A DNA stretch of 9,549 nucleotides from Lysobacterales bacterium UBA2790 (GTDB lineage Bacteria > Pseudomonadota > Gammaproteobacteria > Xanthomonadales > Xanthomonadaceae): assembly GCA_002352135.1 (NCBI GenBank), contig DEHW01000200.1, positions 14,384 through 23,932 of the forward strand. Direction: 5' to 3'. The stretch's first letter is position 1. Each line of letters starts with the position of its first letter. The position numbers were made by a program, and so were the translations under genes. Under the pieces are notes generated by a model. It was not told the origin of the DNA. It worked only from the letters and a program-made list of their open reading frames with translations, and made no database searches. This document shows, piece by piece, positions 1 through 7,923 of this stretch.

Positions 1-1
1 G

Positions 2-886
2 CAGTTCGAGCAACGATTGCAGCGACTGCACAGCGGTAACGAAGCGACGGCTCAGGTGCGCTGGTTCGAGTTGAGCCCGCGTGGTTTCAGCTTTCAACGC
101 ACACCGCTGGATGTCTCGGCACCGTTGGCCGAATTTCGTCAGCGCACCGGCGCAGCGTGGGTGTTTACCTCGGCCACGCTGGCGGTGGATGGCCGCTTCG
201 AGCATTTCGCCAAGCAGTTGGGCGCGGACACGCCGCGAACGCTGTTGGAGCAGAGTCCCTTCGACTACGCCACGCAGGCACTGGCCTGGCTGCCGTCTGA
301 CCTGCCTGATCCGGCTCAGCGCGACTATGTGCCATGCCTGCTGCAGACCGTGCTGCCGGTGCTGCAGGCGTCGCGCGGTCGCGCGTTCCTGCTGTTCACC
401 TCGCATCGCGCACTGCGTGAAGCCTCGGACTGGCTGGCCGTTAACGCCAACTTTCCGCTGTTCGTGCAGGGCAGTCTGCCCAAGAACCGGCTCCTGCAGG
501 CGTTTCGTCAGTCTGGCAACGGCCTGTTGCTGGGTGCAGCCAGTTTCTGGGAAGGCGTGGATGTCGCGGGCACCGCGCTCAGTGTGGTGGTCATCGACAA
601 GCTGCCATTCGCCGCTCCGGATGACCCGGTGCTGGAAGCGCGCTTGGCATCCATCCGTGCCGAGGGCGGCAACCCGTTTGTGGATTGGCAGATTCCTGCC
701 GCGGTCATCGCGCTGAAGCAGGGCGTCGGGCGTCTGATTCGCAGTGAGACGGATCGCGGCTTGCTGGTTTTGTGTGATCCTCGTCTGCAACGACGCAGCT
801 ATGGGCGCAGTTTCCTGCGCAGTCTGCCGCCTTTTCCACTGACACGGGATCGCGAGGTGGCGGCGCGCTTCGTTGCCGACTGTTGA
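2..886 (+). CDS. yoaA: YoaA/DinG-family ATP-dependent DNA helicase, C-terminal part (5' end outside window)
   Basis: The frame is open from base 2, so the N-terminal half (Walker A, Fe-S cysteines, DEAH box) lies upstream of the window; 294 residues remain. They form the second RecA-like domain of an XPD-like superfamily 2 helicase. SATL is encoded at 170-181, a FLLFTSHRAL block follows, motif V (SFWEGVDVAG) is at 542-571, and motif VI (QGVGRLIR, with the arginine finger) is at 719-742. LPFAAPDDPVLEAR sits between motifs V and VI, as is usual in the DinG/YoaA group. Enzymes of this family are 5'-3' DNA helicases; E. coli YoaA acts in DNA repair and binds the polymerase III chi subunit HolC. 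I favour YoaA over DinG because tsaB follows directly, as in E. coli. The gap to tsaB is 58 bp on the same strand, so co-transcription is plausible. The reading frame and C-terminus look intact. Confidence 0.92.
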   Translation, partial: QFEQRLQRLHSGNEATAQVRWFELSPRGFSFQRTPLDVSAPLAEFRQRTGAAWVFTSATLAVDGRFEHFAKQLGADTPRTLLEQSPFDYATQALAWLPSDLPDPAQRDYVPCLLQTVLPVLQASRGRAFLLFTSHRALREASDWLAVNANFPLFVQGSLPKNRLLQAFRQSGNGLLLGAASFWEGVDVAGTALSVVVIDKLPFAAPDDPVLEARLASIRAEGGNPFVDWQIPAAVIALKQGVGRLIRSETDRGLLVLCDPRLQRRSYGRSFLRSLPPFPLTRDREVAARFVADC

Positions 887-944
887 TGCGTGTGACGCGT
901 CGTTTGCCGCGCACAGATTCACTCTTGATGTAGGGATATCCCGA

Positions 945-1643
945 ATGCATTTGCTGGCCATCGAAACCTCAACCGAAGTCTGCTCAGTTGCCCTGTTGAG
1001 CGGGCAAAGCCTGATCGCACGGCATGAAGTCGCACCGCGTCGGCATGCCGAATTGGTGCTGCCATGGATCGACAGCCTGCTCGCGGAGGCCGGTTTGCAC
1101 CGGTCAGCACTGGATCTGATCGCAGTGGGTGTCGGACCCGGCGCATTCACGGGTGTGCGTTTGGCGGTGGCCTTGGGGCAAGGTCTGGCACTGGGCTTGG
1201 ATCGTCCGTTGCTTGGCATCTCGACGCTTGACGTGCTGGCCGCCGGTGTCTTGCAGCCCGGCCCCGTACTCGCCTGCCTGGATGCACGCATGGGCGAGAT
1301 CTACGCTGCCGAGTATCAGCGCGATGCCCGAGGAGAACTGCAGCAGGTGGGTGAGTCCTGTGTGATGTCTCCCGCCGACTGGCAGTGGCAGTCGACACAC
1401 GGCCATGCGCTTGGCACGGGTCTGTCTGCGTGTGAGACGGTTCTCGCGCGGCGATTGCAAACTCAGGGCGCATGGACCTTGCAGGCGGATGCGCTGCCTC
1501 ACGCGGCGGATCTGGCGCGCTTGGCCGTCGCGCGTTACCAGCCCGCGCTGGCGGGCAGTATTGATGCCGTGCAACCGATCTACTTGCGTGACAAGGTGGC
1601 CCAAACGCTTGCCGAGCGAGGCGTGCCGCTCCCAAGGGTCTGA
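945..1643 (+). CDS. tsaB: tRNA threonylcarbamoyladenosine biosynthesis protein TsaB
   Basis: This is a 232-residue protein of the ASKHA-fold TsaB (YeaZ) family; E. coli TsaB has 231. It is the non-catalytic partner that joins TsaD and TsaE in transferring the threonylcarbamoyl group to A37 of ANN-reading tRNAs, in the cytoplasm. Visible family blocks are IETST at residues 6-10, RHAELVLP at 33-40, GVGPGAFTGVR at 62-72, DARMGEIY at 113-120 and PIYLRDKVA at 211-219. The frame is open back to 873, but ATG 945 gives the normal family N-terminus (MHLLAIETS). The extra 24 upstream residues look like untranslated leader overlapping the helicase end. The ribosome-binding site is poor: an AGGGA lies at 932-936 inside a 10-bp palindrome. 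The gene follows the helicase as in E. coli and converges on the GGDEF/EAL gene. Confidence 0.95.
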   Translation: MHLLAIETSTEVCSVALLSGQSLIARHEVAPRRHAELVLPWIDSLLAEAGLHRSALDLIAVGVGPGAFTGVRLAVALGQGLALGLDRPLLGISTLDVLAAGVLQPGPVLACLDARMGEIYAAEYQRDARGELQQVGESCVMSPADWQWQSTHGHALGTGLSACETVLARRLQTQGAWTLQADALPHAADLARLAVARYQPALAGSIDAVQPIYLRDKVAQTLAERGVPLPRV

Positions 1644-1647
1644 TCTG

Positions 1648-1680
1648 CTTGACAGGCGCTCTCTCAGCCAAGCTGTCGAG
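1648..1680. terminator. Possible hairpin between convergent stop codons
   Basis: CTTGACAG at 1648-1655 can pair with CTGTCGAG at 1673-1680 as an 8-bp stem with one G-U pair and a 17-base loop. It begins just after the tsaB stop codon and runs into the last codons of the opposing GGDEF/EAL gene. Its position suits a shared transcription end for convergent genes. There is no T-run on either strand, so it is not a classical intrinsic terminator and may be chance. Confidence 0.25.
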
Positions 1681-4357
1681 TCAGCCAGTCCTCCAGGGGC
1701 TCTGGTCTTGCAAACAGATAGCCTTGTAACGAATGGCAGCCGTGCGCTCGCAGGAACTCGGCTTGTCGAGGTTCTTCGACACCCTCGGCCACCACGCGAA
1801 GGTGCAGATTGCGCGCCAGCGTCAGCATCGAGCGCACGATGGCGGCGTCTTTCAGGCTTTCCGGAATCTCACTGACGAAGCAGCGGTCGACTTTGAGTTC
1901 ATGGATCGGCAGTGCCTTGAGATAACGCATGCTCGAGTAACCGGTGCCGAAATCGTCAATCGAGATGCGAACCCCTGCAGCGGCGAGCTGGTGCAGTTGT
2001 TCCAGCGTGCGGTCCAGATTGTCGATCAGCAGACCCTCGGTGACCTCCAAGGTCAGACGATCCGGCGAGATGCCACTGGCTCGGACCCGCCCAAGCACCT
2101 TCTCGACAAAGTCAGCCTGGTCGAACTGGCGAGGGCTCACATTGACCGATAGACCCGGTACCCGTCCCGAGAATGGCTCCGTGCGTGCCAGTGTCTCGAT
2201 GGCTTGCGCGACTACCCAGTCACCGAGTTGATCGATCAGATCGCTGCGTTCGGCCAGCGGAATGAACTCACTCGGGGGCACCATGCCATGACGCGGGTGA
2301 TTCCAGCGCAAGAGCAGTTCCGCACCAGAGGCCACCGCATCGGTATCAAACTGCGGTTGAACCCAGACATGCATTTGCCGGCGTTCGAGTGCTTGGGCAA
2401 GGTCGTGTTCCAGGCTGACGCGGCGTTGGATCATCTCGCGCATTTCGCGCTCGAAATAGGTGACCTTGTTGCGGCCTTCGGACTTCGACTGGTACAGCGC
2501 TGTGTCGGCGTCCCGCAGCACATCATCGGGTGACTCGTTATGCACGGGGAACTGGCAGACGCCCATGCTGAGCGAGATCTGCATCTTGCGGAACCGCAGC
2601 ATATCCAGCGCCAGCATGCGGTCGCGAATCTTTTGAATGACACGCTGCACGTTGTGCTTGGCGTGGCCAAGGTCCGCAGGCAGCTTGCCGATGACCACCA
2701 CGAACTCGTCACCGCCGATGCGTGCAACGACATCGTCGGCCCTTACAGCACTGCTGAGTGCCGCCGCAACCAGTCTGAGCAGGTCGTCCCCCGCTTCATG
2801 ACCTAGGCTGTCGTTGACATCCTTGAAATGGTCGACATCCACAAAGATCAGCGCGCCACTGCTTTGCTGTTCCCTGCTGGCGTGCAAAGCGTTGGCGATG
2901 TGCTGCGCGAGCGACCGACGATTGGGCAGGCCAGTCAATGCGTCGAACATCGCCAGGCGTTCAATGCTCAGTTCTGCCAGCTTTCGTTCGGTGATGTCGG
3001 TGACGACACCTTGGTAGCCGAGGAATTCGCCGCGCGCGGACCAGATGGACTGGCCGCTGATCAGCACGTGGGCGGTGTCCCGGTCATCGACGCGGATGGA
3101 GGACTCGATTCGCAAGAATGGCTGAAAGTGCAGCATCGCCTGCTGGATCTGTCTGGCGCTGTCTTCGGATGCACCGAAGCCACCGGACTCCCACGCAGTC
3201 AGGCCAAGCAGGCCATCGATCGAAATACCCAGTGATTTCTTCAGACCTTGGGAAACGAAGTCGATACGATGGTGCTGGTCGCTTCGCCAGTGCCAATCAC
3301 TGCCCAGCTCGGCCAGTTCCTGAAAATTTCGACGCGCATTCGATTCGGCGCGAAGGCGGCCGCGTTGCGCGTTCACGGCGACAATCGCGGTCAGAACCAT
3401 CAGCAGCAACAACGCGGTAACGGCGCTTGCCTGAATTCGCAATGCGCGTTCCGCAGGTGCCAGCTCCAGAAACAGATCCGTCTCGGATTTGGCTACTACG
3501 ACGATCAGATCGTAGTCGGGAATCGAGTCGTAGCTGACCAGCTTTGTGTCATCGTCAATCGGACTCTGCGTTCGAAGCCAGCCACTCGGGTTCCCACGTT
3601 GCGCTGCGAGGAGTGGTGACTGCGCAACGCTCTCCCCATACAGAACACTATCGCCGATACGAATGGCGCGAATGACGCCATCCTCCCCCAGCACGACCAT
3701 GGAGTCGCGTGGGCCCTGCTGGGAACTGACGAAGGGTTGCGCAAAGTACGCTGGATCAATGGATAGATAGGCAACGCCCACGAATTTCCCATCGTTGGTC
3801 TCGATCCGCCGTGTGATGGGTACACTCCATCGTCCGGTCAGTGCCCCAGTGAAGGGCGCACCCACGTCGATGCGAGTGCTTCGGAACTCCTGGTGTCGCT
3901 GGAAATAGGGACGATCACCGACATTCAGGGAGGTCGAGGCTTGGGTGGTCGCGCGGATCGTTCCGTCCGCAGCAATGATCGCCAAGGAAATCAGCTCCGG
4001 CGTGGTCTCCTGTGCTTTGCTCAGCAGTTGATTGAGTCGCTGACGCGGATCACTCGGGGTGCCTGCGGGCGTATCGATCTCGGCGACGGCCTGCAGGATC
4101 TGTTCGAAATGGGCGAGCCCCGCTTTGACTTTTTCTTTGTGCGCAATCACCAGATTGCCGTTGCTTCGTAGCACGTTGGCGGTGGCGACTGCACGTTTGT
4201 CGGCAATTCGTGAGGCGACATAGACCCAGATTGCGGAACCGATGCCAAAGGCGACGAGGCAGATCAACGCGATCATGATGTTGCCGTTTGCCCAAACGAC
4301 CGACTTGCCCTCAGCGTCGGCCTGGATCTGGGTGCTGCGGGGCGAGGCAGGACTCAT
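1664..4357 (-). CDS. Membrane-bound Cache-PAS-GGDEF-EAL c-di-GMP cyclase/phosphodiesterase
   Basis: This 897-residue inner-membrane signalling protein is built to make and degrade cyclic di-GMP. In order it has a short cytoplasmic tail, a membrane helix at 28-48, a periplasmic double-Cache-like sensor at about 50-305 (with VGDRPYFQRH at 146-155), and a second helix at 310-330. A PAS domain follows at about 345-457, ending in the DITERK type of linker, then GGDEF at about 465-640 and EAL at about 645-895. The cyclase motif is intact (GGDEF, 548-552). An I-site RxxD (RADD, 539-542) sits exactly five residues before it, which predicts product inhibition. In the EAL domain the signature reads ELL (680-682), but the metal-binding and catalytic blocks are present: NVSPRQF 739-745, EVTE 771-774, DDFGTGYSS 801-809, KVD 822-824, VVAEGVE 855-861 and QGY 878-880. 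ATG 4357 has no clear Shine-Dalgarno; M28 is an alternative start. The Cache ligand cannot be read from sequence. It is transcribed as a single gene, divergent from the DUF6164 gene. Confidence 0.95.
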   Translation of the reverse strand: MSPASPRSTQIQADAEGKSVVWANGNIMIALICLVAFGIGSAIWVYVASRIADKRAVATANVLRSNGNLVIAHKEKVKAGLAHFEQILQAVAEIDTPAGTPSDPRQRLNQLLSKAQETTPELISLAIIAADGTIRATTQASTSLNVGDRPYFQRHQEFRSTRIDVGAPFTGALTGRWSVPITRRIETNDGKFVGVAYLSIDPAYFAQPFVSSQQGPRDSMVVLGEDGVIRAIRIGDSVLYGESVAQSPLLAAQRGNPSGWLRTQSPIDDDTKLVSYDSIPDYDLIVVVAKSETDLFLELAPAERALRIQASAVTALLLLMVLTAIVAVNAQRGRLRAESNARRNFQELAELGSDWHWRSDQHHRIDFVSQGLKKSLGISIDGLLGLTAWESGGFGASEDSARQIQQAMLHFQPFLRIESSIRVDDRDTAHVLISGQSIWSARGEFLGYQGVVTDITERKLAELSIERLAMFDALTGLPNRRSLAQHIANALHASREQQSSGALIFVDVDHFKDVNDSLGHEAGDDLLRLVAAALSSAVRADDVVARIGGDEFVVVIGKLPADLGHAKHNVQRVIQKIRDRMLALDMLRFRKMQISLSMGVCQFPVHNESPDDVLRDADTALYQSKSEGRNKVTYFEREMREMIQRRVSLEHDLAQALERRQMHVWVQPQFDTDAVASGAELLLRWNHPRHGMVPPSEFIPLAERSDLIDQLGDWVVAQAIETLARTEPFSGRVPGLSVNVSPRQFDQADFVEKVLGRVRASGISPDRLTLEVTEGLLIDNLDRTLEQLHQLAAAGVRISIDDFGTGYSSMRYLKALPIHELKVDRCFVSEIPESLKDAAIVRSMLTLARNLHLRVVAEGVEEPRQAEFLRAHGCHSLQGYLFARPEPLEDWLTRQLG

Positions 4358-4483
4358 GGGGAGTTGACGGTATCCATGCTGGGGCTGTCAAAGTAGAAGG
4401 TACACTGCTGCAATCGTCATGCCGTGAACATTCCTGTCAACGGATGACCATAAGTCGACATGTTGAGCGGGAGTCAGGTGGCG
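4358..4483. promoter_or_regulatory. Divergent intergenic region with candidate -35 boxes
   Basis: This 126-bp gap separates the divergent GGDEF/EAL gene and the DUF6164 gene, so it must hold promoters for both. On the - strand there are two perfect TTGACA hexamers (complement of 4386-4391 and of 4435-4440), 49 bp apart. On the + strand there is TTGACG at 4364-4369 and a TACACT at 4401-4406. None of the -35-like boxes has a good -10 partner at 16-18 bp, so I do not assign a specific promoter. I see no clear operator palindrome or riboswitch. Confidence 0.25.
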
Positions 4484-4825
4484 ATGGCGATACGGGTATT
4501 TCATCTCCACGGAGTGCCAGCGGAAGAGGCGGACGATATTCGTGCACTGCTTGAGTCGCATTCGATTGCTTTCTACGAAACCAGGCCCAGCAACTGGGGC
4601 GTTTCACATGGCGCTATTTGGGTGGACACCGAGGAAGACGCGATGGCAGCGCGGCAATACATTGACCGCTATCAGCTTGATCGCGTGTCGCGCGCACGTC
4701 AGGTTGGTCAGTCGACGTCCACACCTGACATTTTTCGACAGTCACCCGGCAGATTCTTGATTGTCGTACTGGGGATATTGCTGGTCCTGCTGCTGACGGC
4801 GTTACCAGCGATCCTTCTACGTTGA
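4484..4825 (+). CDS. DUF6164-like small tail-anchored membrane protein
   Basis: This is a 113-residue protein of unknown function. It resembles the DUF6164 family from memory of its conserved pattern: a beta strand (RVFHLHGVP), a helix with ALLESHSIAFYET, then NWGVS and an IWV strand before a second charged helix. The soluble part, about residues 1-75, looks like a small alpha/beta ferredoxin-type fold, with some likeness to the DUF2007 putative signal-transducing group; this fold is inference. Residues 91-112 (FLIVVLGILLVLLLTALPAI) form one strongly hydrophobic helix at the C-terminus. The protein should therefore be anchored in the inner membrane by its tail, with the body in the cytoplasm. 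The frame also has ATG 4460, eight codons earlier. I prefer ATG 4484 because it has GGGAG upstream and starts just before the conserved strand. The DUF5916 gene begins 72 bp downstream on the same strand, so co-transcription is possible. Confidence 0.8.
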   Translation: MAIRVFHLHGVPAEEADDIRALLESHSIAFYETRPSNWGVSHGAIWVDTEEDAMAARQYIDRYQLDRVSRARQVGQSTSTPDIFRQSPGRFLIVVLGILLVLLLTALPAILLR

Positions 4826-4897
4826 GGAGTGACCTCTGGGAGATGCTCGTTTTCACCCCGGAAGGTAGCCTGCGTTGATCGTGGTTTGAGCTTCCCT

Positions 4898-7153
4898 ATG
4901 CGTCCTTTCCTACCTCGCATCGTCCTGCCGGCTCTTGGGGCCTTGCTGTTCGTGGCCCACGCGCAGGCGGAGCCGATGACATTGGACGGTCGACTGGTCG
5001 AAGCGGCTTGGGATCAGGCTGTGCGTCTGGAAGATTTTGTCACCGTGATGCCGCTGACGCGCGAAATGCCGGAGGTGCGCACGCAGGCCTGGGTGCTTGC
5101 GAAGGAAGAAGGGCTGTACTTTGGATTCCGATGTGAGCAGCCCGCTTCGGTGCCGCGTACGCGGCATCCGACCACGCGCGACGTGCAAGCGCGCGCGGAC
5201 CGACTCAATGTGATGATCGACTTTGATGGTCGTGGCGTGACCGCCTACGAATTGACGGTAAGCCTGAGCGGTGGCATCCAGGACGCGCAAATCACTGGAC
5301 AGAACCAATACAACTACGACTGGGACGGACGCTGGGAGTACGCGGTTGCCGAAGATTCGGAGTCCTGGTCCGTGGAAATGCGCTTGCCTTGGAGCTTGGC
5401 TGCGCAAAGTGGTGCCGTTGAAGGACAGCGGCAGATCGGGCTGTATCTGTCGCGCTTTGTGGAGGCAACCGGTCGACGCTATTCGATCCCCGGGTATGAC
5501 TTCGAGCATCCGACCTTTGTCGCCGACATGCGCAAATTGAGCATTCCGGCTTTCTCGCAAGGGCATTGGTCGGTGGTGCCTTACCTGGCCATCAGCGATG
5601 ACCGCTTGAATGCGCAGCAGGAAACGCGGATCGGTGCGGACCTGTTCTGGTCGCCCAACAGTCAACACCAACTGAGTCTGGCCGTGCAGCCGGATTTTGG
5701 TCAGGTGGAGAGCGATGACCTGGTGGTGAACTTCAACGCCATCGAGACGTTTTTCAGCGAGAAGCGTCCGTTTTTTACCGAGAATCAGGCCCTGTTCAAT
5801 GTGCCTGTCGGAAATGGTGCGCTGTTGATCAATACGCGCCGGATTGGCGCTGCCCCCGACGCGGGAAGCGCTGGCGTGAGCGATGTCGACGTGGCGGCCA
5901 AGTACACCGGCAGCTCGAACAGAATGGACTGGGGCGTTCTGCTGGCTGACGAAGCGGATACCTTGTCCGGCACGACTGCCGCATCGGGTCGAAGTTTCCA
6001 TGTCCTGCGTGGGCGTTGGCGTAGCGATCAGGTGGATACCGGCTACACCTTGACCCACGTGGATCGTCCCAGTCTGGCGCGCGAGTCCTGGGTGCAGGTC
6101 GTGGACAGTCAGTGGAAGCCAGTCGAGGGCTTGGTCATTCGTGGTGCACTCGGCAACAGTCGAATCGAGCAAGCCGGATCGGCGGATCGGCAAGGCGGCT
6201 TGGCGTGGATTCGTGCCGATTGGGCGCAGAGTGAACGTCTGCGTCAGGAGTATGAGTTCAATCGCTACAGTCGGCATTTGCAGCTCAACGACTTCGGTTA
6301 TCTGCCACGCGCCGACCTTGAGCAATACCGCGCCGAGTGGACCTGGTACACGCGATCGCATGGTGCCGCCAGCGTGTTGCGCAATTCGGCTTGGGAGCTG
6401 GAATTGCTGTGGCAACAGAACACTGCCGGGCAGCGCGTGCTGGGTGATGCAGAGTTGTCACACCTTTGGCATTTCCAGAGCAACGATGCGCTTAAGCTGA
6501 TGCTGGTGCCGCAACTGGATTTTGTGGATGACCTCATCACGCGTGGGCACGGCTATGTGACGCTTCCAGGCAATCATGCGGTGGGGCTGGAGTACGAAGG
6601 CCGTCACGCCGGTTGGACGCAATTCAATGCTGAGCTTTGGGTGTACCGCGAGGGTTTGCGTGGTCGGGTGTGGGAGTTGTATCTGGAGCCCACCTTTTTC
6701 TTGAGCGAGAAGCTCACGACCACGTTGGGGCTGGATGTACTGGATAGCAGCAATTGGCTGATCTGGGATGGCGACGATCGCTTGGCAACCTACGCCCGAC
6801 GGAAATTGGAACTGGACTGGACACTCAACTGGTTTCCCGCACCGAAGCATGAAATTCGCCTTCGCACGCAGTTTGTCGGACTCAGCGCCGACGCGCAGCA
6901 AACCTGGCGAGCGGTGGCAGGACAACTGGTCTCGGATGAACGTGAGTTGCGGGATTTTTCGCTTGGTCACCTTGCGGCTCAGTTGCGCTATCGCTACGAG
7001 TTTGGCCCGCAGCGCGAGTTGTATCTGGTGTTCAGTCGAGGCGGTGAGTTTGAGGATGATGCGGGCGAAAACGGCTATGACCGCCTGTTCGATCTGAGCC
7101 GCGCCAATGTTACAGCCAGCCAGGTCATGGCCAAATTGCGTTGGGCGTTCTAA
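4898..7153 (+). CDS. DUF5916 protein: CBM9-like domain plus outer-membrane beta-barrel
   Basis: This is a 751-residue exported protein. Residues 1-24 are a clear signal peptide (Arg at 2 and 7, a hydrophobic core, HAQA cleavage before EP). Residues 27 to about 190 resemble the carbohydrate-binding family 9-like domain that opens DUF5916 proteins: LDGRLVEAAWDQA at 29-41, then LYFGFRCEQP, then VMIDFD. The family hallmark follows at 265-293, with PDFGQVES, NFNAIETFF and EKRPFF as its blocks, then NTRRIG at 312-317. The rest consists of alternating aromatic and polar strands and ends in WAF. A C-terminal Phe is the usual signal for BAM-dependent insertion in the outer membrane. The biochemical role of DUF5916 proteins is not established; sugar binding or surface uptake is only a guess. 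The frame is open to GTG 4829, but ATG 4898 places the signal peptide at the true N-terminus. The ribosome-binding site is weak. No TonB receptor or glycosidase gene lies beside it. Confidence 0.88.
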   Translation: MRPFLPRIVLPALGALLFVAHAQAEPMTLDGRLVEAAWDQAVRLEDFVTVMPLTREMPEVRTQAWVLAKEEGLYFGFRCEQPASVPRTRHPTTRDVQARADRLNVMIDFDGRGVTAYELTVSLSGGIQDAQITGQNQYNYDWDGRWEYAVAEDSESWSVEMRLPWSLAAQSGAVEGQRQIGLYLSRFVEATGRRYSIPGYDFEHPTFVADMRKLSIPAFSQGHWSVVPYLAISDDRLNAQQETRIGADLFWSPNSQHQLSLAVQPDFGQVESDDLVVNFNAIETFFSEKRPFFTENQALFNVPVGNGALLINTRRIGAAPDAGSAGVSDVDVAAKYTGSSNRMDWGVLLADEADTLSGTTAASGRSFHVLRGRWRSDQVDTGYTLTHVDRPSLARESWVQVVDSQWKPVEGLVIRGALGNSRIEQAGSADRQGGLAWIRADWAQSERLRQEYEFNRYSRHLQLNDFGYLPRADLEQYRAEWTWYTRSHGAASVLRNSAWELELLWQQNTAGQRVLGDAELSHLWHFQSNDALKLMLVPQLDFVDDLITRGHGYVTLPGNHAVGLEYEGRHAGWTQFNAELWVYREGLRGRVWELYLEPTFFLSEKLTTTLGLDVLDSSNWLIWDGDDRLATYARRKLELDWTLNWFPAPKHEIRLRTQFVGLSADAQQTWRAVAGQLVSDERELRDFSLGHLAAQLRYRYEFGPQRELYLVFSRGGEFEDDAGENGYDRLFDLSRANVTASQVMAKLRWAF

Positions 7154-7299
7154 CGTCGACGCTTGCTTGAGAGGCGCGCCATGGTCTTTCAGCGTTGATA
7201 CCGCACTCGTGCGTTCGGCGCGCGAGCGAGCGCTTCGTCGGGCAATAGCAGTCAAGCGCATCCTCGACAGTCTGCCAAGGCAAGCTTGGACGGCGATCT
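7154..7299. other. Convergent intergenic gap, no gene seen
   Basis: This 146-bp gap lies between the converging ends of the DUF5916 gene and greB. Small inverted repeats occur (CGCACTCGTGCG near 7202-7213, and CCAAG/CTTGG at 7275-7289). None has a long stem or a T-run, so no terminator is called. No small ORF with a ribosome-binding site is apparent. Confidence 0.5.
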
Positions 7300-7806
7300 T
7301 CAGTTGTTGGTATAGCGCACCGAAACCACACAGAAATGCGCTTTTCGTCCGGGCAATTCGGCGCTGAACTCGTCGTCGATACGCCGCTTCAGCACCGCGC
7401 GTGCCAAGGGCGAATCGATGCTGATCCAGCCAAGCCCGGCATCGGTTTCGTCAGGTCCAACAATGCGGTACTGGCTGAGTTCGCCTGATTGAAGACACTC
7501 CAGTTCGAACCAGGCACCGAAGAACACGGCCTCGCGATCCGCGGGCAGTGCGTCAACGACTTTCAGTACCTCCAGCCGCTTGCTCAGGTAGCGCACACGG
7601 CGGTCGATCTCGCCTAACTGCTTCTTGCGATAGGTGTACTCCGCGTTCTCCGAGCGGTCACCCTCGGCAGCGGCGGCGGCGAGCGCTCTCACCACCTCAG
7701 GTCGCTTGTCCCGCCAGAGTTGGTTCAACTCGTCACGCAGACGTTCGAAGCCTTCGCGGGTGATCAGAGCGGTGCTCGGGCCGCTCGGCGGACGCCATCG
7801 ACTCAT
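7300..7806 (-). CDS. greB: Transcription elongation factor GreB
   Basis: This 168-residue protein matches GreB along its length. GreB enters the secondary channel of RNA polymerase and stimulates cleavage of the transcript in backtracked complexes, releasing fragments of up to about nine nucleotides. The N-terminal coiled coil runs from [11 protein letters not shown] (residue 13) to about 84. Its tip carries GDRSENAEY at 49-57, with the two acidic residues (D50 and E53) that hold the catalytic Mg2+ in Gre factors. EIDRRVRYL (66-74) and FFGAWFELE (95-103) are GreB-type blocks, and they favour GreB over GreA. The FKBP-like C-terminal domain shows YRIVGPDE at 113-120 and [10 protein letters not shown] at 128-137. 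ATG 7806 has AGGAG five bases upstream, so the start is secure. It stands alone on its strand and is divergent from the DUF3011 gene. Confidence 0.97.
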   Translation of the reverse strand: MSRWRPPSGPSTALITREGFERLRDELNQLWRDKRPEVVRALAAAAAEGDRSENAEYTYRKKQLGEIDRRVRYLSKRLEVLKVVDALPADREAVFFGAWFELECLQSGELSQYRIVGPDETDAGLGWISIDSPLARAVLKRRIDDEFSAELPGRKAHFCVVSVRYTNN

Positions 7807-7822
7807 TTGTACTCCTGTTCAA

Positions 7823-7851
7823 TTGACACTGACCTTCAGCCTGCCGATTTT
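7823..7851 (+). promoter_or_regulatory. Candidate sigma70-type promoter for the DUF3011-protease operon
   Basis: A perfect TTGACA at 7823-7828 is followed, after a 17-base spacer, by GATTTT at 7846-7851, which matches the -10 consensus at three of six positions. It lies in the 117-bp divergent gap after greB, about 70 bases before the DUF3011 start codon. The -35 and spacing are ideal and the -10 is weak, so this is a candidate only. A separate TACACT at 7888-7893 has no -35 partner. Confidence 0.3.
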
Positions 7852-7923
7852 CCCACCGTCGCTATCCCGATTCACGCAAGCAGCCGCTACACTTCGTCCT
7901 CAACATTCCGGGGGGAGAAATGG

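Noticed and set aside
81..716. 211-codon frame inside the helicase gene
   Set aside because: It is out of frame with clear helicase motifs, and its Cys/Arg/Trp-rich product is typical of a frame shadow.
873..944. N-terminal extension of TsaB
   Set aside because: The 24 extra residues overlap the helicase stop and precede the conserved TsaB start; ATG 945 gives the normal family length.
4910..6415. 501-codon open frame on the minus strand, opposite the DUF5916 gene
   Set aside because: It is fully antisense to a well-supported gene, its predicted protein has no recognisable domain and is rich in His, Arg and Gln, and long antisense frames are expected in GC-rich coding DNA.
6458..7261. 267-codon minus-strand frame over the end of the DUF5916 gene
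   Set aside because: It is a shadow of the barrel-coding region, with no ribosome-binding site or domain that I can see.
7275..7289. CCAAG/CTTGG inverted repeat as a greB terminator
   Set aside because: It has only five base pairs and no T-run on either strand.
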